Source: Photobacterium sp. CCB-ST2H9 (GTDB taxonomy: Bacteria > Pseudomonadota > Gammaproteobacteria > Enterobacterales > Vibrionaceae). Taken from it: a stretch of DNA of 64,000 nt. Of the stretch, positions 63,344 through 64,000 are shown one piece after another. Each line of letters opens with the position of its first letter. Position 1 is the first letter of the stretch. The stretch lies in contig NZ_CP100425.1 of the NCBI RefSeq assembly GCF_023151555.2, forward strand, positions 2,170,001 through 2,234,000, in the 5' to 3' direction. The notes below the pieces were generated by a model, which had not been told where the DNA came from, ran no database searches, and worked only from the letters and a program-made list of their open reading frames with translations. The translations under genes and the position numbers were made by a program.

Positions 63344-63383
63344 ACTTCTGACACCTGAATTCATTCAGGTTCATTTTTACGGT

Positions 63384-63767
63384 TTAAAGCTGCTTAAAAG
63401 CTTTCTCGACATTGAAGGCAGAGGAAGTCACATAAGCTTCCATCTCCCGAAGCTTACTTTCCATCCCGTCCATCTCGGTCTCAAGATTATCAAGCACCTG
63501 TGATGGCGGTTGTCCCGACTGCCAGGGTTTCTGCTTCAGGGTATGCTCTTTATAAGCATTCTGCTGCATTTGTCGTTCCTCTGGCATCTTGTCCAGAAAC
63601 AGGCAGGCTGCAACGTAAGCAAGGATGACAAAAAAACCTAACAGCAGAAACGCAGACACGGTGAGGATACGCACCACCCAGGCTTCCATACCGAAATACT
63701 CGGCAACCCCGGCACAGACACCCCCCAACTTACCGTTCTTCGGATCGCGATATAAGGTTTTTGTCAT
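63384..63767 (-). CDS. pspC: Phage shock protein C
   Basis: 127 residues. The PspC domain starts TLYRDPKNGKLGGVCAGVAE, followed by a membrane helix (ILTVSAFLLLGFFVILAYVA). A cytosolic or periplasmic coiled-coil tail, LDNLETEMDGMESKLREMEA, ends the protein. With PspB it relieves PspA inhibition of the activator PspF when the inner membrane is stressed, and can guard against secretin toxicity. Its start overlaps pspB by ATGA. Confidence 0.94.
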   Translation of the reverse strand: MTKTLYRDPKNGKLGGVCAGVAEYFGMEAWVVRILTVSAFLLLGFFVILAYVAACLFLDKMPEERQMQQNAYKEHTLKQKPWQSGQPPSQVLDNLETEMDGMESKLREMEAYVTSSAFNVEKAFKQL

Positions 63768-63994
63768 GACTTCTGCCTCCAGTGCGGTGCTTCAGCATCC
63801 AGTATTTTTTCCAGCGTGATAATCCGCTGCTGCATTTGCTCAGCCCGCTCAACCAGCGCCTGTAGTTTACTCGCCTCCTCACCGGAGAGACCCTGCGCGG
63901 AATGACGTTTACTGCGATAGTGCAGAATCAGCCACAAGGGGGCGACAAATACCAGAAAGACAATCAACGGCCCGATAATGAATCCCATAGACAT
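63764..63994 (-). CDS. pspB: Phage shock protein B
   Basis: 76 residues: a single N-terminal membrane helix (FIIGPLIVFLVFVAPLWLIL), then HYRSKRHSAQGLS and a coiled coil ending RIITLEKILDAEAPHWRQKS, very like E. coli PspB. It acts with PspC as the membrane sensor of the phage-shock response. The gene is complete; pspA should lie just beyond the window edge on the same strand. Confidence 0.94.
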   Translation of the reverse strand: MSMGFIIGPLIVFLVFVAPLWLILHYRSKRHSAQGLSGEEASKLQALVERAEQMQQRIITLEKILDAEAPHWRQKS

Positions 63995-64000
63995 GCTATT

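Noticed and set aside
1..64000. tRNA, rRNA, CRISPR array, insertion sequence, phage or integrase signature
   Set aside because: I looked for cloverleaf ends, regular short repeats with spacers, transposase or integrase motifs and terminal inverted repeats, and saw none I could support.

Overview
The window reads as a stretch of chromosome from a marine gammaproteobacterium of the Vibrionaceae (Photobacterium, Grimontia or a related genus; the genus cannot be fixed by eye). The case rests on gene content and order. Enterobacterial-type neighbourhoods are kept (hinT-ycfL-lpoB-thiK, nfsA-grxA-ybjL, phoPQ, hexR-pykA, tyrR-ycjF-ycjX-pspC-pspB), and they are combined with traits typical of vibrios: FabV next to FadE and a PsrA-type regulator, an OmpU-like porin, and a two-adaptor RND pump arranged like VexIJK. 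I saw no insertion sequence, prophage, integron, CRISPR array, rRNA or tRNA.

Layout. At 1-4.1 kb, on the minus strand, lies an envelope operon: hinT, three lipoproteins (COG3014, YcfL, LpoB), a thiamine-kinase-like protein and a DUF6279 lipoprotein cut by the window edge. At 4.5-6.5 kb is a large chemoreceptor. The stretch from 6.6 to 15.6 kb is accessory: a small membrane protein, a NADAR protein, a CHAP amidase, a broken small gene, an alpha/beta hydrolase, two GNAT acetyltransferases, an MFS exporter with a divergent LysR regulator, an orphan ATP-grasp ligase and an orphan ATPase. At 15.7-19.8 kb are creBCD and a DUF2809 protein. At 19.9-22.8 kb is a three-subunit flavin/iron-sulfur dehydrogenase, followed by pyrC and a CPA1 Na+/H+ antiporter (23-25.5 kb). 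The RND pump occupies 25.5-30.7 kb.

From 30.9 to 37.7 kb are fumA, pabB, nudL and sdaC-sdaA (serine uptake and deamination). A LemA/DUF3137 pair follows, then satP, a coiled-coil lipoprotein, nfsA, the porin, grxA, ybjL and phoPQ (to 48.8 kb). From 49 to 53.5 kb is a lipid block in which the TetR regulator PsrA sits directly upstream of fadE, with fabV downstream. Then come yeeZ, hexR, pykA, rimJ, a methylguanine methyltransferase homologue and tyrR. The window ends in the phage-shock/YcjXF region.

Regulation that can be read directly includes a PurR-like operator at pyrC, a perfect HexR-type palindrome at pykA, a near-perfect PsrA-type palindrome just upstream of psrA, and many Rho-independent terminators, several shared by convergent genes. 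The observations I consider most worth checking are a TyrR whose Walker B aspartate reads as tyrosine, a small membrane-protein frame interrupted by two in-frame amber codons, an orphan ATP-grasp ligase whose end overlaps that of a LysR gene, a three-subunit dehydrogenase of unknown substrate, and two plus-strand terminators downstream of the psrA promoter with no clear gene to serve. I did not find a convincing wholly new multi-gene system; most of the window is recognisable core genome.
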